32,311 bases of DNA from Actinomadura sp. NBRC 104412 (GTDB lineage Bacteria > Actinomycetota > Actinomycetes > Streptosporangiales > Streptosporangiaceae). The notes beneath the pieces were generated by a model that searched no databases, had not been told where the DNA came from, and saw only the letters and a list, made by a program, of their open reading frames with translations. The stretch lies in the NCBI RefSeq assembly GCF_030269515.1, contig NZ_BSTM01000051.1:1-32311 (forward strand), in the 5' to 3' direction. Every line of letters begins with the position of its first letter. Within the stretch, counting starts at the first letter, position 1. The position numbers were made by a program, and so were the translations under genes. This document shows positions 24,949 to 32,183 of the stretch, piece after piece.

Positions 24949-26321
24949 GACGCCTCCCGGCCCAGGAAGGCGCCGCCCCGTTCGAGCCTGCGCTGCAACT
25001 CCGCGACGTCGATGGCGCCGCAGTCGGCGCCCGAGGACAGGGCGAGCCCGGCGGCCGTGCCCGCCGCCTCGCCCATGGCGAAGCACGGTCCCGTCACCCG
25101 GGCGGCGGACTGGGCGTCGTGCGTCATCGACGCGCACCGGCCCGCCACGTACAGGTTGCGGATCCGGTCCGGCACGAGCATCCGGAAGGGAAGCTGGTTG
25201 TACCCGCGCGGGTTCTCGCCGCGCGGCCACCGGAACTCGACCGTGCCGGACACGTGGGCCTCGATCGGCCAGCCGTTGACGCCGATCGTGTCGGGGAAGT
25301 CGGCGCAGTCGCGGACGTCGTCCTCGGTGAGCTGGTAGCGGCCGACGATGCGCCGGGTCTCCCTGATCCCGATCTGCGGGGCCAGATCGACGATGTAGGA
25401 GTCGCCGAACCCCGGAGTGCGGTCCCGGATGAAGGTGAACGCGTCCAGCACCTGCTGCCGCCCCTGCAACTCGCCATGGGTGAGCTGGTCGACGTCGGTG
25501 CCGTCGATGGCGCTGCCGTCGGGGTTGCTGAGCTGGGTGAGGTTGGCGCGCCACTCCAGCGGGTTGCGCTGCGGGCGGACGATCGGCTTCTTGCGGGGGA
25601 ACGTGTGTGTCCCGGCGCGCTCGGCCTCCTCCATCAGCCGCTCGACCGTCCGCCACGGCGCCTCGCCCGCGGCGCGGGCGTCCACCCCGTTGATGCGGAA
25701 CATCAGCGACGGGTACAGCATCCCGTCGTGGCCGGGCGACTTCTCGTACGTGACGCCCGCCCACGCCGACACGTCCGCGTCACCGGACGCGTCGACGAAG
25801 ACGCGGCCGCGCACCGCCGCCCGTCCCGACTTGGACTCGATCAGCACCGCGTCCAGCGTGTCGTCGTCGCCCATCACCACGCCCACCGCCGTCGCGTGGA
25901 ACAGCGGCCGGGCGCCCGAGCCGGTCACCAGCTCGTCCGCCGCGATCTTGTACGCGGAGATGTCGAACGCCTGGGCCAGGATGCCGTCGTTGATGGTCAG
26001 GTGCGGCTCGGAGAGGCCGTCCAGCTTGGCGAGCCGTTCCAGCAGCTCGTCGGCCAGGCCGTGGATGACGCGCCGGTGCTCGCCGTACACCTTGGCGTGC
26101 AGCCCGCAGAACGTGCTCAGGCCGCCCGCCGTTCCCGCTCCGCCCAGGAAGCCGTACCGTTCGAGGAGGATCACCGAGTGCCCGGCGCGGGCCGCCGCCG
26201 TGGCCGCCATGATCCCCGCCGGGCCGCCGCCCACGACCACCACGTCGAACTCGCCGTACACCGGCGTGGTGCGGGCCGGCTCGGTGACCGTCGCCGGGCG
26301 CGGGCGCTCGGCCGGGCTCAT
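24945..26321 (-). CDS. FAD-dependent oxidoreductase (FAD_oxidored/HdrA-like family)
   Basis: The 458-residue protein starts its FAD-binding fold at residue 25: DVVVVGGGPAGIMAATAAARAG (in two parts), with LLERYGFLGGAGTAGGL following, which is the hallmark of the PF12831-type family. FVDASGDADVSAWAG and the C-terminal VAGRCASMTHDAQSAARVTG / CFAMGEAAGTAAGLAL are other family motifs. A conserved-looking Cys72 (STFCG) lies near the expected flavin site. Members oxidise varied substrates; none with a firm function matches by context. Start at 26321 overlaps the stop of the small CxxC gene as ATGA, and its stop overlaps the dehydratase start, so the three are translationally coupled. Confidence 0.87.
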   Translation of the reverse strand: MSPAERPRPATVTEPARTTPVYGEFDVVVVGGGPAGIMAATAAARAGHSVILLERYGFLGGAGTAGGLSTFCGLHAKVYGEHRRVIHGLADELLERLAKLDGLSEPHLTINDGILAQAFDISAYKIAADELVTGSGARPLFHATAVGVVMGDDDTLDAVLIESKSGRAAVRGRVFVDASGDADVSAWAGVTYEKSPGHDGMLYPSLMFRINGVDARAAGEAPWRTVERLMEEAERAGTHTFPRKKPIVRPQRNPLEWRANLTQLSNPDGSAIDGTDVDQLTHGELQGRQQVLDAFTFIRDRTPGFGDSYIVDLAPQIGIRETRRIVGRYQLTEDDVRDCADFPDTIGVNGWPIEAHVSGTVEFRWPRGENPRGYNQLPFRMLVPDRIRNLYVAGRCASMTHDAQSAARVTGPCFAMGEAAGTAAGLALSSGADCGAIDVAELQRRLERGGAFLGREAS

Positions 26322-26575
26322 GAGCCGCTCGGCAGGACGATGTGGTCCAGCGTGTACGGGGTCGGCTCCAGCGCGTTCGACATGATCGTCTCCATCACCG
26401 GCAGCGGGACCAGGCAGTCGGCGCACGCGTCCTCGCCCGCCACGATCCGCACCACGACCCCGTTCTCGCCGTTCAGCGACCAGCTCAGCGTGTAGCCGTC
26501 GGTCGCGAGCATGTCGCGGAACCCGCCCAGCGCGCAGTCCAAATCCATGCCGTCCAGTTCCGGGGCGTCAGTCAT
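26318..26575 (-). CDS. Small CxxC protein of unknown function, NifU-C-like look
   Basis: The 85-residue acidic protein has one motif, Cys51-Ala-Asp-Cys54 in VRIVAGEDACADCLVPLPVM, preceded by strands (YTLSWSLNGENGVVVRIVAG) and followed by a helix. The order strand-strand-CxxC-helix recalls the C-terminal NifU domain that holds an Fe-S cluster, but similarity is weak and a thiol-redox role is equally possible. The ATG at 26575 overlaps the preceding gene by 8 nt and its own stop overlaps the FAD oxidoreductase start. A GTG at 26584 is an alternative start. Tight coupling on both sides argues it works in a complex with the neighbouring proteins. Confidence 0.75.
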   Translation of the reverse strand: MTDAPELDGMDLDCALGGFRDMLATDGYTLSWSLNGENGVVVRIVAGEDACADCLVPLPVMETIMSNALEPTPYTLDHIVLPSGS

Positions 26576-27668
26576 CGAGGTCACCCACCCGGGCGATCGC
26601 CACGGCGTGGTCGCGCGGCCCGAACGCCTCGATGATCGTGGAGACGCCCGCGTTGTTGGCGCCCGCCACCATCACCTGGACCGCGCCGGGCGCGATCAGG
26701 GCGGGCACCCGGTCGGGGTCGTCGCTCTGGCTGGCGTGGTCCGGCACCGCGTCCGGGTGGTCGGCCGGGAGCCGCCAGCGGGTGTGCTGGGAGACCGCGT
26801 CCTTGCCGACCGCCGCCAGCTCGGAACGGGAGTTCACGGCGTGCTCGAAGATGAACTGCCGCACGTCGTCCTTGCCCCACCCGTTCGCCGCGAAGACGCG
26901 GGCGTGCTCGGGGCCGAGGACGATCAGCGCGCTGCTGGTCTCGTGGATGAGCGCGCCCGTCCGCCTGATGCTGTCGGCCAGGTCCAGGCCGAGCTGCTCC
27001 GGCAGGTGGGTGTGGCGGGCCTCGATGTGCATGCACGACCGCACTACCATCGCGGTCACCGCGCTGTCGGACGGTGAGAGGCCGTGCTCGACGTGCAGCG
27101 GCTCCCACGGGCTCTCCTCCTCGTTCTCCGCGATGCACGCGGAGTACTTGGCCAGCGTGCCCTGCGTGGCCTGGTCGAGCTGGTGCGGGCGGAGGCCGAA
27201 GACGTTGATGGCGGTGAGCCGTATGGCGCGGCCGATGGTGGCGTTGGCCCGGAAGCCCGACCCGAACACGTTCCCCTTGCTGTTCAGGCCGATTCGCTCA
27301 CGGACGGGCCCGTTCACCACCAGCAGCGGGGCCGTGCCGGTCGTGCTCTGCCAGATGCCCTTCTTCGGGTACGGCTCGTCCGCGAACGCGTCCCAGGCGG
27401 CGAGCACCACCGGGAAGTACTCGGGCAGGCAGCCGGCCAGGACGGCGTTGATGGCGGCGAGCCGCACCGTGCACTGCCGGTTCAGATGCGGGACGCCGAA
27501 GACCACCTCGTCGGGGTCGCGGCTCGTCGTGGCGAGAAACTCGGCCAGGTAGGACTCGGTGACCGGCACGACGGGCAGCCCGTCGGTCCAGTCCCGCCCG
27601 GCGTAGTACTCCAGGGCGGAGCGGATCTCCGCGGCGTCGGCCAGCGGGGCGTCGGCGACTGTGCTCAT
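26568..27668 (-). CDS. Unknown 366-residue protein encoded beside UGSC-family gene
   Basis: I do not recognise a family with known function. The protein is soluble and carries several scattered Cys and His residues: Cys66 (HLNRQCTVRL), Cys80 (AGCLPEYFP), Cys178 (KYSACIAENEEESPWEPLHVEHG in two parts), Cys212 and His214 (RSCMHIEARHTHLPEQ). The segments GLPVVPVTESYLAEFL, VVNGPVRERIGLNSKGNVFG and the C-terminal GAVQVMVAGANNAGVST look conserved. The acidic/His cluster at 181-195 could bind metal; this is inference. AAGGA 7 nt before the ATG at 27668 supports the start. It is 11 nt after the UGSC gene and overlaps the small CxxC gene, so it is a core part of the operon. Confidence 0.8.
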   Translation of the reverse strand: MSTVADAPLADAAEIRSALEYYAGRDWTDGLPVVPVTESYLAEFLATTSRDPDEVVFGVPHLNRQCTVRLAAINAVLAGCLPEYFPVVLAAWDAFADEPYPKKGIWQSTTGTAPLLVVNGPVRERIGLNSKGNVFGSGFRANATIGRAIRLTAINVFGLRPHQLDQATQGTLAKYSACIAENEEESPWEPLHVEHGLSPSDSAVTAMVVRSCMHIEARHTHLPEQLGLDLADSIRRTGALIHETSSALIVLGPEHARVFAANGWGKDDVRQFIFEHAVNSRSELAAVGKDAVSQHTRWRLPADHPDAVPDHASQSDDPDRVPALIAPGAVQVMVAGANNAGVSTIIEAFGPRDHAVAIARVGDLDD

Positions 27669-27679
27669 TCGATTTCCTT

Positions 27680-28219
27680 TCAGGCTTCCGCGCCGAGGAT
27701 GCGCTGGACGTCGGGCATCACCGCGAGCACGCGGTCCCGCAACTGACCCGCGTCCAGGCTGGCCACGGGGTGCTCCACCGCGATGAACTCGAATCCGGGG
27801 AAGCCCTGGACCGAGGCCATGGCGCGCGCGGACATCAGGAACGAGTCGGAGATGACGCTCACGGCGGGGATCCCGGCACGTTCCAGCATGATCCCGTCGG
27901 CCACGGTGGCGGCGCTGCACGAGCCGCAGTCGCCGACGGCCGTGACGACCACGTCGCATTCCTCGGCGACCTGCTTGAGCAGGTCGTCCTCCATGGGGGT
28001 CCCGAAGTAGCCCTTGGTGTACATCCGGGACCCGCTCGTACCGAACCGGCGGCTCAGCTCGCCGGCTATCTCCGACAGCAGCACCTGCGCGTTCGGCTTG
28101 GTGTTGTCCACCAGGCCGACGGTCAGCCCCCGGAGGCCGGCCGGCCGCGGCGCGAGCGTGGTGTCGGCCGTCCGCTCGTCGAAGCCCGTGGGGTCGAGTA
28201 GCCTCTCGCGTCCTGTCAT
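27680..28219 (-). CDS. UGSC-family protein, cysteine form (selenoprotein homologue)
   Basis: The 179-residue protein contains GDCGSCSAATVADGIMLERA at residues 96-115; in the UGSC family the first residue of the [U/C]GSC motif may be selenocysteine. Here both positions (Cys98, Cys101) are encoded by TGC, so it is the Cys form. The C-x-x-C motif at a helix start suggests a thiol-redox or metal site; function of the family is not established as far as I know. VGLVDNTKPNAQVLLSEIAG is a further family-like segment and the fold is probably Rossmann-like. ATG at 28219 has GGAG nearby. First gene of the minus-strand operon, under a putative IclR-box promoter. Confidence 0.82.
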   Translation of the reverse strand: MTGRERLLDPTGFDERTADTTLAPRPAGLRGLTVGLVDNTKPNAQVLLSEIAGELSRRFGTSGSRMYTKGYFGTPMEDDLLKQVAEECDVVVTAVGDCGSCSAATVADGIMLERAGIPAVSVISDSFLMSARAMASVQGFPGFEFIAVEHPVASLDAGQLRDRVLAVMPDVQRILGAEA

Positions 28220-28233
28220 GTCTCCGGCACCTC

Positions 28234-28258
28234 CGGATCGTGCGGTCGGATCGTGCGG
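28234..28258. repeat. 12-bp direct repeat in the UGSC operon leader
   Basis: CGGATCGTGCGG occurs at 28234-28245 and 28247-28258, one base apart, 15 nt before the UGSC start. In the minus-strand mRNA it would lie in the 5' leader, close to the ribosome site. Role unknown. Confidence 0.6.
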
Positions 28259-28327
28259 GCAGAGGGGGCGCTCCGGCGCTCGCCGGGGCCGCGCCCGCCT
28301 CCCGAAGATCGCTCCCCGGCCGAGCCG

Positions 28328-28355
28328 TGACTACCGGACTTTCCGCATATCGGAA
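28328..28355 (-). promoter_or_regulatory. IclR-type box plus GTAGTCA element upstream of the UGSC operon
   Basis: On the minus strand TTCCGATATGCGGAA (28355-28341) is a palindrome with 5-bp arms and a 5-bp centre. It is followed by one A, five bases and GTAGTCA (28334-28328). The same arrangement occurs at 29267-29294 before the ABC importer, matching at 23 of 28 positions. TAGTCA may be the -10 region. The box lies in the iclR/UGSC divergent region and probably also affects iclR (CACAAT at 28368-28373 is a possible -10 for iclR). Confidence 0.65.
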
Positions 28356-28384
28356 GGCGGGATGGGGCACAATCGACGCTCCGG

Positions 28385-28402
28385 CGCCCGCGATCGCGGG
28401 CG
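28385..28402. promoter_or_regulatory. Perfect 18-bp palindrome between the IclR box and the iclR start
   Basis: CGCCCGCGATCGCGGGCG is fully self-complementary. It lies 56 nt before the iclR ATG. It might be a second operator or form a hairpin in the iclR leader RNA; GC-rich DNA raises the chance of coincidence, but 18 bp without mismatch is notable. Confidence 0.4.
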
Positions 28403-28457
28403 TCCCGGCCCGCCCACCCCCCGGCGCCGGGCCGTCCTCGCGGTAAGGACGAAGACG

Positions 28458-29291
28458 ATGACCGAGGAGAAACGATCGGTGCTGCGCAGAGCGCTGCGCA
28501 TCCTGGAGACCATCAAGGACGCGGCGGACGGCCTGAGCCTCTCCGAGATCAGCCGCCGGTCCGGCGTACCGCTCACCACCACGCACCGGATCGTGGCCGA
28601 GCTGCTCGCCTGGGGCGCGCTGGAACGTGACGACTCCGGCGAGTACCGGATCGGCTTGTGGCTGTGGGAGGTGGCGGCCGTCGCGCCGAGGTCGGTCGGC
28701 CTGCAGCGGGTCGCCCAGCCGTTCATGCGGGACCTGTTCGAGACCACCCAGCGCGGCGTCCACCTGGCGGTCAGGGAGAAGGACCAGTACGTGTTCCTCG
28801 AACGCCTCCTCAGCCCGGAGACGGCCACCGACCGTGCCCAGGTCGGCGGCCGGTACGAGCTGTACGCCACCGCCATCGGGCTCGTCCTGCTCGCGTACGC
28901 GCCGCCCGAGCTTCAGGAGAAGGTGGTCACCGGCCCGCTGGAGGTGCCGAGCTGGCACGCGCCGGTGACCGAGCACCAGGTGCGGCAGACGCTCGCCGAC
29001 GTCCGGCTGCACGGCTACGCCACCACCGACATCCGCCAGGAGTACACCTCGGTCGCCGCCCCCATTCACGGTCCGGGCGGGACGGTCGTCGCCGCGCTGT
29101 CGCTGATCCTGCGGCGCAACGAGCCGTACGCGCCGCGCCTGGCGCACCTGCTGGCCACCGTCCGCGGCATCTCCCGCGCCCTGGGCGCCCCGCAGGCACG
29201 GCCCCGGCCCGGTGTCCCGTATGACACGCGCGTCCCTTCCGTCCCGCGGTCTTCCGATATGCGGTCTTCCGATATACGGAAACGTGGGTAG
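28458..29291 (+). CDS. IclR-family transcriptional regulator
   Basis: The 277-residue protein has an N-terminal winged helix-turn-helix (about residues 6-66: RRALRILETIKDAADGLSLS, then EISRRSGVPLTTTHRIVAEL) and an IclR effector domain (about 78-250: FETTQRGVHLAVREKDQYVF, LYATAIGLVLLAYAP, YATTDIRQEYTSVAAPIHGP). The usual catalytic-domain Cys residues are absent. IclR proteins bind aromatic or aliphatic catabolic intermediates and control adjacent operons. AAGGA 9 nt before the ATG supports 28458. The last 12 codons (SSDMRSSDIRKRG) hold two copies of the IclR-type box, and the TAG stop is part of the GTAGTCA element of the next operon, so the C-terminal tail is shaped by a regulatory site and is probably unstructured. 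Confidence 0.9.
   Translation: MTEEKRSVLRRALRILETIKDAADGLSLSEISRRSGVPLTTTHRIVAELLAWGALERDDSGEYRIGLWLWEVAAVAPRSVGLQRVAQPFMRDLFETTQRGVHLAVREKDQYVFLERLLSPETATDRAQVGGRYELYATAIGLVLLAYAPPELQEKVVTGPLEVPSWHAPVTEHQVRQTLADVRLHGYATTDIRQEYTSVAAPIHGPGGTVVAALSLILRRNEPYAPRLAHLLATVRGISRALGAPQARPRPGVPYDTRVPSVPRSSDMRSSDIRKRG
29252..29266 (+). promoter_or_regulatory. Degenerate IclR-type box inside the 3' end of iclR
   Basis: TTCCGATATGCGGTC shares its first 13 bases with the box at the UGSC operon, but the last two break the palindrome. It directly abuts the full box at 29267, giving a 15-bp tandem period. It could be an auxiliary half site for cooperative binding. Confidence 0.5.
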
Positions 29292-29294
29292 TCA
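29267..29294 (+). promoter_or_regulatory. IclR-type box plus GTAGTCA element upstream of the ABC importer operon
   Basis: TTCCGATATACGGAA (29267-29281) has perfect TTCCG/CGGAA arms, followed by A, five bases and GTAGTCA (29288-29294). This repeats the layout at the UGSC operon with identical spacing. The element covers the last iclR codons and its stop (TAG, 29289-29291) and is 75 nt before the binding-protein start. Confidence 0.65.
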
Positions 29295-29369
29295 GAGCCG
29301 CAGTGTGGCGGGAGTCTCATTCCGGTCGGCTACGGCGTGAGCCGACCGGAACCGAACAGGAGACGGATC

Positions 29370-30437
29370 GTGTCCGCCACCACCCCATCCGCACCGCCCC
29401 CCGTCGGCCGCAGGCGATTCCTCAGGGGCGCGGCCTTCACGGTCACCGCCGCGGCCGCCGGCCCCGCGCTCGCCGCATGCGGCTCGCCCGCCGCGAGCGG
29501 GGGCGGGGGCGACGGTAGGCTGACCTTCCTGAGCCCGCTGCCGCTCGACACCCTCGCGCTCGCCCCGGAACTGCTCGCCGTCGCGGGCGGGCACTTCACG
29601 AAGCACGGGCTGGACGTCCGGCTGCAGGCCGCCAGGGGCACCCCCCAGGCGATGCAGACGCTGCTGTCGGGCATCGCGCCGGTCGCGCGCGTCGGCCAGA
29701 TCGACATCATGACGGCGATCACCGAGCGGAACCAGCCGCTGGTCAACATCGCCACGCCGTTCCGGACGTCCACGGTGCGCCTCATCTACAGCAAGCGGCG
29801 CCCGGTGAACAAGCCCGAGGACCTGATCGGCAAGACGATGGGCGTCCCGTCCGAGGGCGGCACCAGCGACAAGGTCGTCTCGCTCATCCTGGCCAGCGCC
29901 GGCATCGACCCGAAGCGCACCAAGCGGCAGGTCGTGGGGCTCTCTCCGGGCACCTTCGACCTGGTGCAGCGGGGACGGCTGGCCGGCTACGTGGTGAGCA
30001 CCGACACCGCCAACGTCCTGATCAACCAGAACCCCGACGCGGCCATGTTCGACCCGGCCAAGTACGTCAAGGCCGACTCGCAGGCGTACGTGACCACGAA
30101 GGACGCCCTGAAGAAGGAGGCCGAGGGACTCCGCGCCTTCCTGGCCGGGATCCACGACGCCATGACCGAGCTCGTCGCCGACAAAACGTTCGACGGCGTG
30201 CTGAGGAAACTCCGTGGCCGGTACTCCTTCGCCACCCTCGACGACGACAAGATCGCCAAGGCCAGCCTCAGCATGTTGCGCGAGAGCTGGACGGGCGGCG
30301 ATCCGAACAGGCCCCTGCTGGTCACCGAGCAGAACGCCTGGGCGGCCGGCTACAAGGAGCTGACGGACGCGGGCATCCTCAAGCCTGGGGCCGACCCCTC
30401 GTCCTGGTACGACAACGGCCTGCTGCCCAAGTCCTGA
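29370..30437 (+). CDS. ABC importer substrate-binding lipoprotein, Tat-type (SsuA/NMT1-like)
   Basis: The 355-residue protein starts with a twin-arginine signal GRRRFLRGAAF, a hydrophobic stretch and lipobox LAAC (Cys37), so it should be exported folded and anchored as a lipoprotein. The mature part matches the NMT1/SsuA family: GRLTFLSPLPLDTLALAPEL, GGHFTKHGLDVRLQAARGTPQ and the VPSEGGTSDKVVSLIL segment. Such proteins bind sulfonates, nitrate, taurine, pyrimidines or aromatics for uptake. The GTG at 29370 has AGGAG 8 nt upstream; an in-frame GTG at 29337 gives a longer n-region. A Ser/Gly-rich linker follows the Cys. First gene of a three-gene transporter operon. Confidence 0.88.
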   Translation: MSATTPSAPPPVGRRRFLRGAAFTVTAAAAGPALAACGSPAASGGGGDGRLTFLSPLPLDTLALAPELLAVAGGHFTKHGLDVRLQAARGTPQAMQTLLSGIAPVARVGQIDIMTAITERNQPLVNIATPFRTSTVRLIYSKRRPVNKPEDLIGKTMGVPSEGGTSDKVVSLILASAGIDPKRTKRQVVGLSPGTFDLVQRGRLAGYVVSTDTANVLINQNPDAAMFDPAKYVKADSQAYVTTKDALKKEAEGLRAFLAGIHDAMTELVADKTFDGVLRKLRGRYSFATLDDDKIAKASLSMLRESWTGGDPNRPLLVTEQNAWAAGYKELTDAGILKPGADPSSWYDNGLLPKS

Positions 30438-30480
30438 GGGGCGGGACGGATCCATGGCAGACACCGAAGGAAGGAGCGGG

Positions 30481-31365
30481 ATGGCGGCCGAAAGCGCAGG
30501 CACGGTCGGCAGGACCGCGGGAACACCGGTCATGCGACCTGACTCCGACGACACGAGTTCTCCGTCCCCGGCCGTGGCCAAGCTGGAGCTGATCGGGGTC
30601 GGCAAGGAGTTCCACACCAAGCGCGCGCACACCGTGGCCCTCTCCGGCATCAACCTGACGATCAAGGACGGCGAGTTCGTCTCGGTGATCGGGCGGTCGG
30701 GCTGCGGGAAGACCACCCTGCTGCGCATGCTCGCGGGGCTGCTCAGCCCCTCCGAAGGCAAGATCCTGGTCGAGGGCAACTCGCTGTGGGACGGCTCGAA
30801 GGTCGACTCCTCGGTGGTCTCGCAGCTCGGCGTGGTCTTCCAGGAGGCGAACCTGTTCCCCTGGTACTCCGTCGCCGAGAACATCGCGCTGCCGCTCCGG
30901 CTGCGCGGTGACGACAAGGCGTCCCGGCTGGCCCGTGCCCGGGAGCTGGCCGAGCTGGTCGGCCTCGGCGGGTTCGAACGGTCCTACCCGCGCGAGCTGT
31001 CCGGCGGCATGCGCCAGCGGGTCGCGATCGCCAGGGCGCTCAGCACCCGTCCCAAGCTGCTGCTGATGGACGAGCCGTTCGGCGCGCTCGACGCCCTCAC
31101 CCGCGAGCGCATGAACCTGGAGCTCCAGCGCATCGCCCTGGCCACCAACGCCACGGTCGTCTTCGTGACCCACGACATCACCGAGGCGGTCTTCCTGGGC
31201 GACAGGGTCGTGCAGCTCACGCCGCGTCCCGGCCGGATCCGCCAGGTGATGCCCATCGAGTTCGAACGGCCGCGCGGCCTCGACGTGCAGACCGAGCCGG
31301 AGTTCGGCACCATCACACGCGACCTGCGCCACGCGCTCGACGAGGACGAGGAAAAGAACGAATGA
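30481..31365 (+). CDS. ABC importer ATPase (SsuB/TauB-like)
   Basis: The 294-residue protein has all ABC motifs: Walker A GRSGCGKTT (71-79), Q-loop VVFQEANLFPWYSVAENI, signature LSGGMRQRVAIARAL, Walker B LLLMDEPFGALD and H-loop VTHDITEAVFLGDRV. The LFPW stretch after the Q-loop is typical for nitrate/sulfonate/taurine importers. The ATG at 30481 has AAGGAG 4 nt before it; an upstream ATG at 30454 would add nine residues and cannot be excluded. The first 30 residues are a variable Ser/Thr/Pro-rich tail. Its stop overlaps the permease start as ATGA, so the subunits are coupled. Confidence 0.92.
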   Translation: MAAESAGTVGRTAGTPVMRPDSDDTSSPSPAVAKLELIGVGKEFHTKRAHTVALSGINLTIKDGEFVSVIGRSGCGKTTLLRMLAGLLSPSEGKILVEGNSLWDGSKVDSSVVSQLGVVFQEANLFPWYSVAENIALPLRLRGDDKASRLARARELAELVGLGGFERSYPRELSGGMRQRVAIARALSTRPKLLLMDEPFGALDALTRERMNLELQRIALATNATVVFVTHDITEAVFLGDRVVQLTPRPGRIRQVMPIEFERPRGLDVQTEPEFGTITRDLRHALDEDEEKNE

Positions 31366-32159
31366 GCGGCAACCGGTCCCGCAAGCTGCTGCCTTGGCTG
31401 AGCACCCCGCTGATCCTGCTGGTGTTCTTCGCCGCCTGGGACCTGCTGGTCCGGGTGTTCGGCATCTCCGACCTGGTGCTGCCGCCGCCCATGCAGGTGT
31501 TCGACACCCTCAAGGACGTGGTCACCGACGGGTCGACATGGGACCACGCGCAGGTCACCGCGACCGAGACCATCGCCGGGTTCCTCATCGCGCTGGTGGC
31601 CGGGGTGGCGATCGGCGTGGTGCTCGGCAAGGTCCCGTGGCTGGAGCTCAGCCTCCGTCCCGTGATCGTCGCGTCCCAGGTGGTGCCCAAGGTGGCGCTG
31701 ATCCCGCTGTTCGTGATCTGGTTCGGGTTCGGGATGACCTCGAAGGTGATCATGGCGGCGATGCTGGCGTTCTTCCCGATCATGCTGAACGTGCAGCTGG
31801 GGGTGCGCTCGGTGGAGTCCGGCCAGCGCGAGGTCATGCGCAGCCTCAACGCCAGTCGCTGGCAGACGTTCCGGCACCTGGAGCTGAAGAGCACCATGCC
31901 GTACGTCTTCGCCGGCATGGAGGTCGGCATCGTGTTCGCCATCATCGGCACGATCGTCGGCGAGTACCTGGGCGGCAGCGAGGGCCTGGGCTATCTGGTG
32001 GTGCGCACCCTCAACGACCTGAACGCGCCCGCCCTGTTCGCGACCATCATCCTGCTGTCGGTTCTCGGCCTGCTGCTGTACTTCGTGGTGAACGGGCTCA
32101 AGCGGTTCTTCATACCGTGGCACGAGTCCGTGTACGGTCAGCACGACTTGAACCGGTGA
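31362..32159 (+). CDS. ABC importer permease (SsuC/TauC-like)
   Basis: The 265-residue membrane protein has about six helices: 8-33 (LSTPLILLVFFAAWDLLVRV), 70-89, 104-122, 127-145, 188-204 and 226-248. The cytoplasmic coupling loop with its helix LNASRWQTFRHLELKSTMPY fits the BPD_transp_1 EAA region. It completes a classic SsuABC-type importer with the preceding two genes. ATG at 31362 overlaps the ATPase stop. The thioredoxin reductase gene begins 24 nt after its stop. Confidence 0.92.
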   Translation: MSGNRSRKLLPWLSTPLILLVFFAAWDLLVRVFGISDLVLPPPMQVFDTLKDVVTDGSTWDHAQVTATETIAGFLIALVAGVAIGVVLGKVPWLELSLRPVIVASQVVPKVALIPLFVIWFGFGMTSKVIMAAMLAFFPIMLNVQLGVRSVESGQREVMRSLNASRWQTFRHLELKSTMPYVFAGMEVGIVFAIIGTIVGEYLGGSEGLGYLVVRTLNDLNAPALFATIILLSVLGLLLYFVVNGLKRFFIPWHESVYGQHDLNR

Positions 32160-32183
32160 TGCGGCAATCGACGAGGGGATGCG

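Noticed and set aside
23140..25338. A 732-codon plus-strand frame
   Set aside because: It is antisense to the Fe-S dehydratase and FAD oxidoreductase genes, with an Arg/His/Gly-rich translation and no recognisable domain.
27680..28219. In-frame TGA coding for selenocysteine in the UGSC gene
   Set aside because: Both motif positions are TGC and no in-frame TGA occurs before the normal stop.
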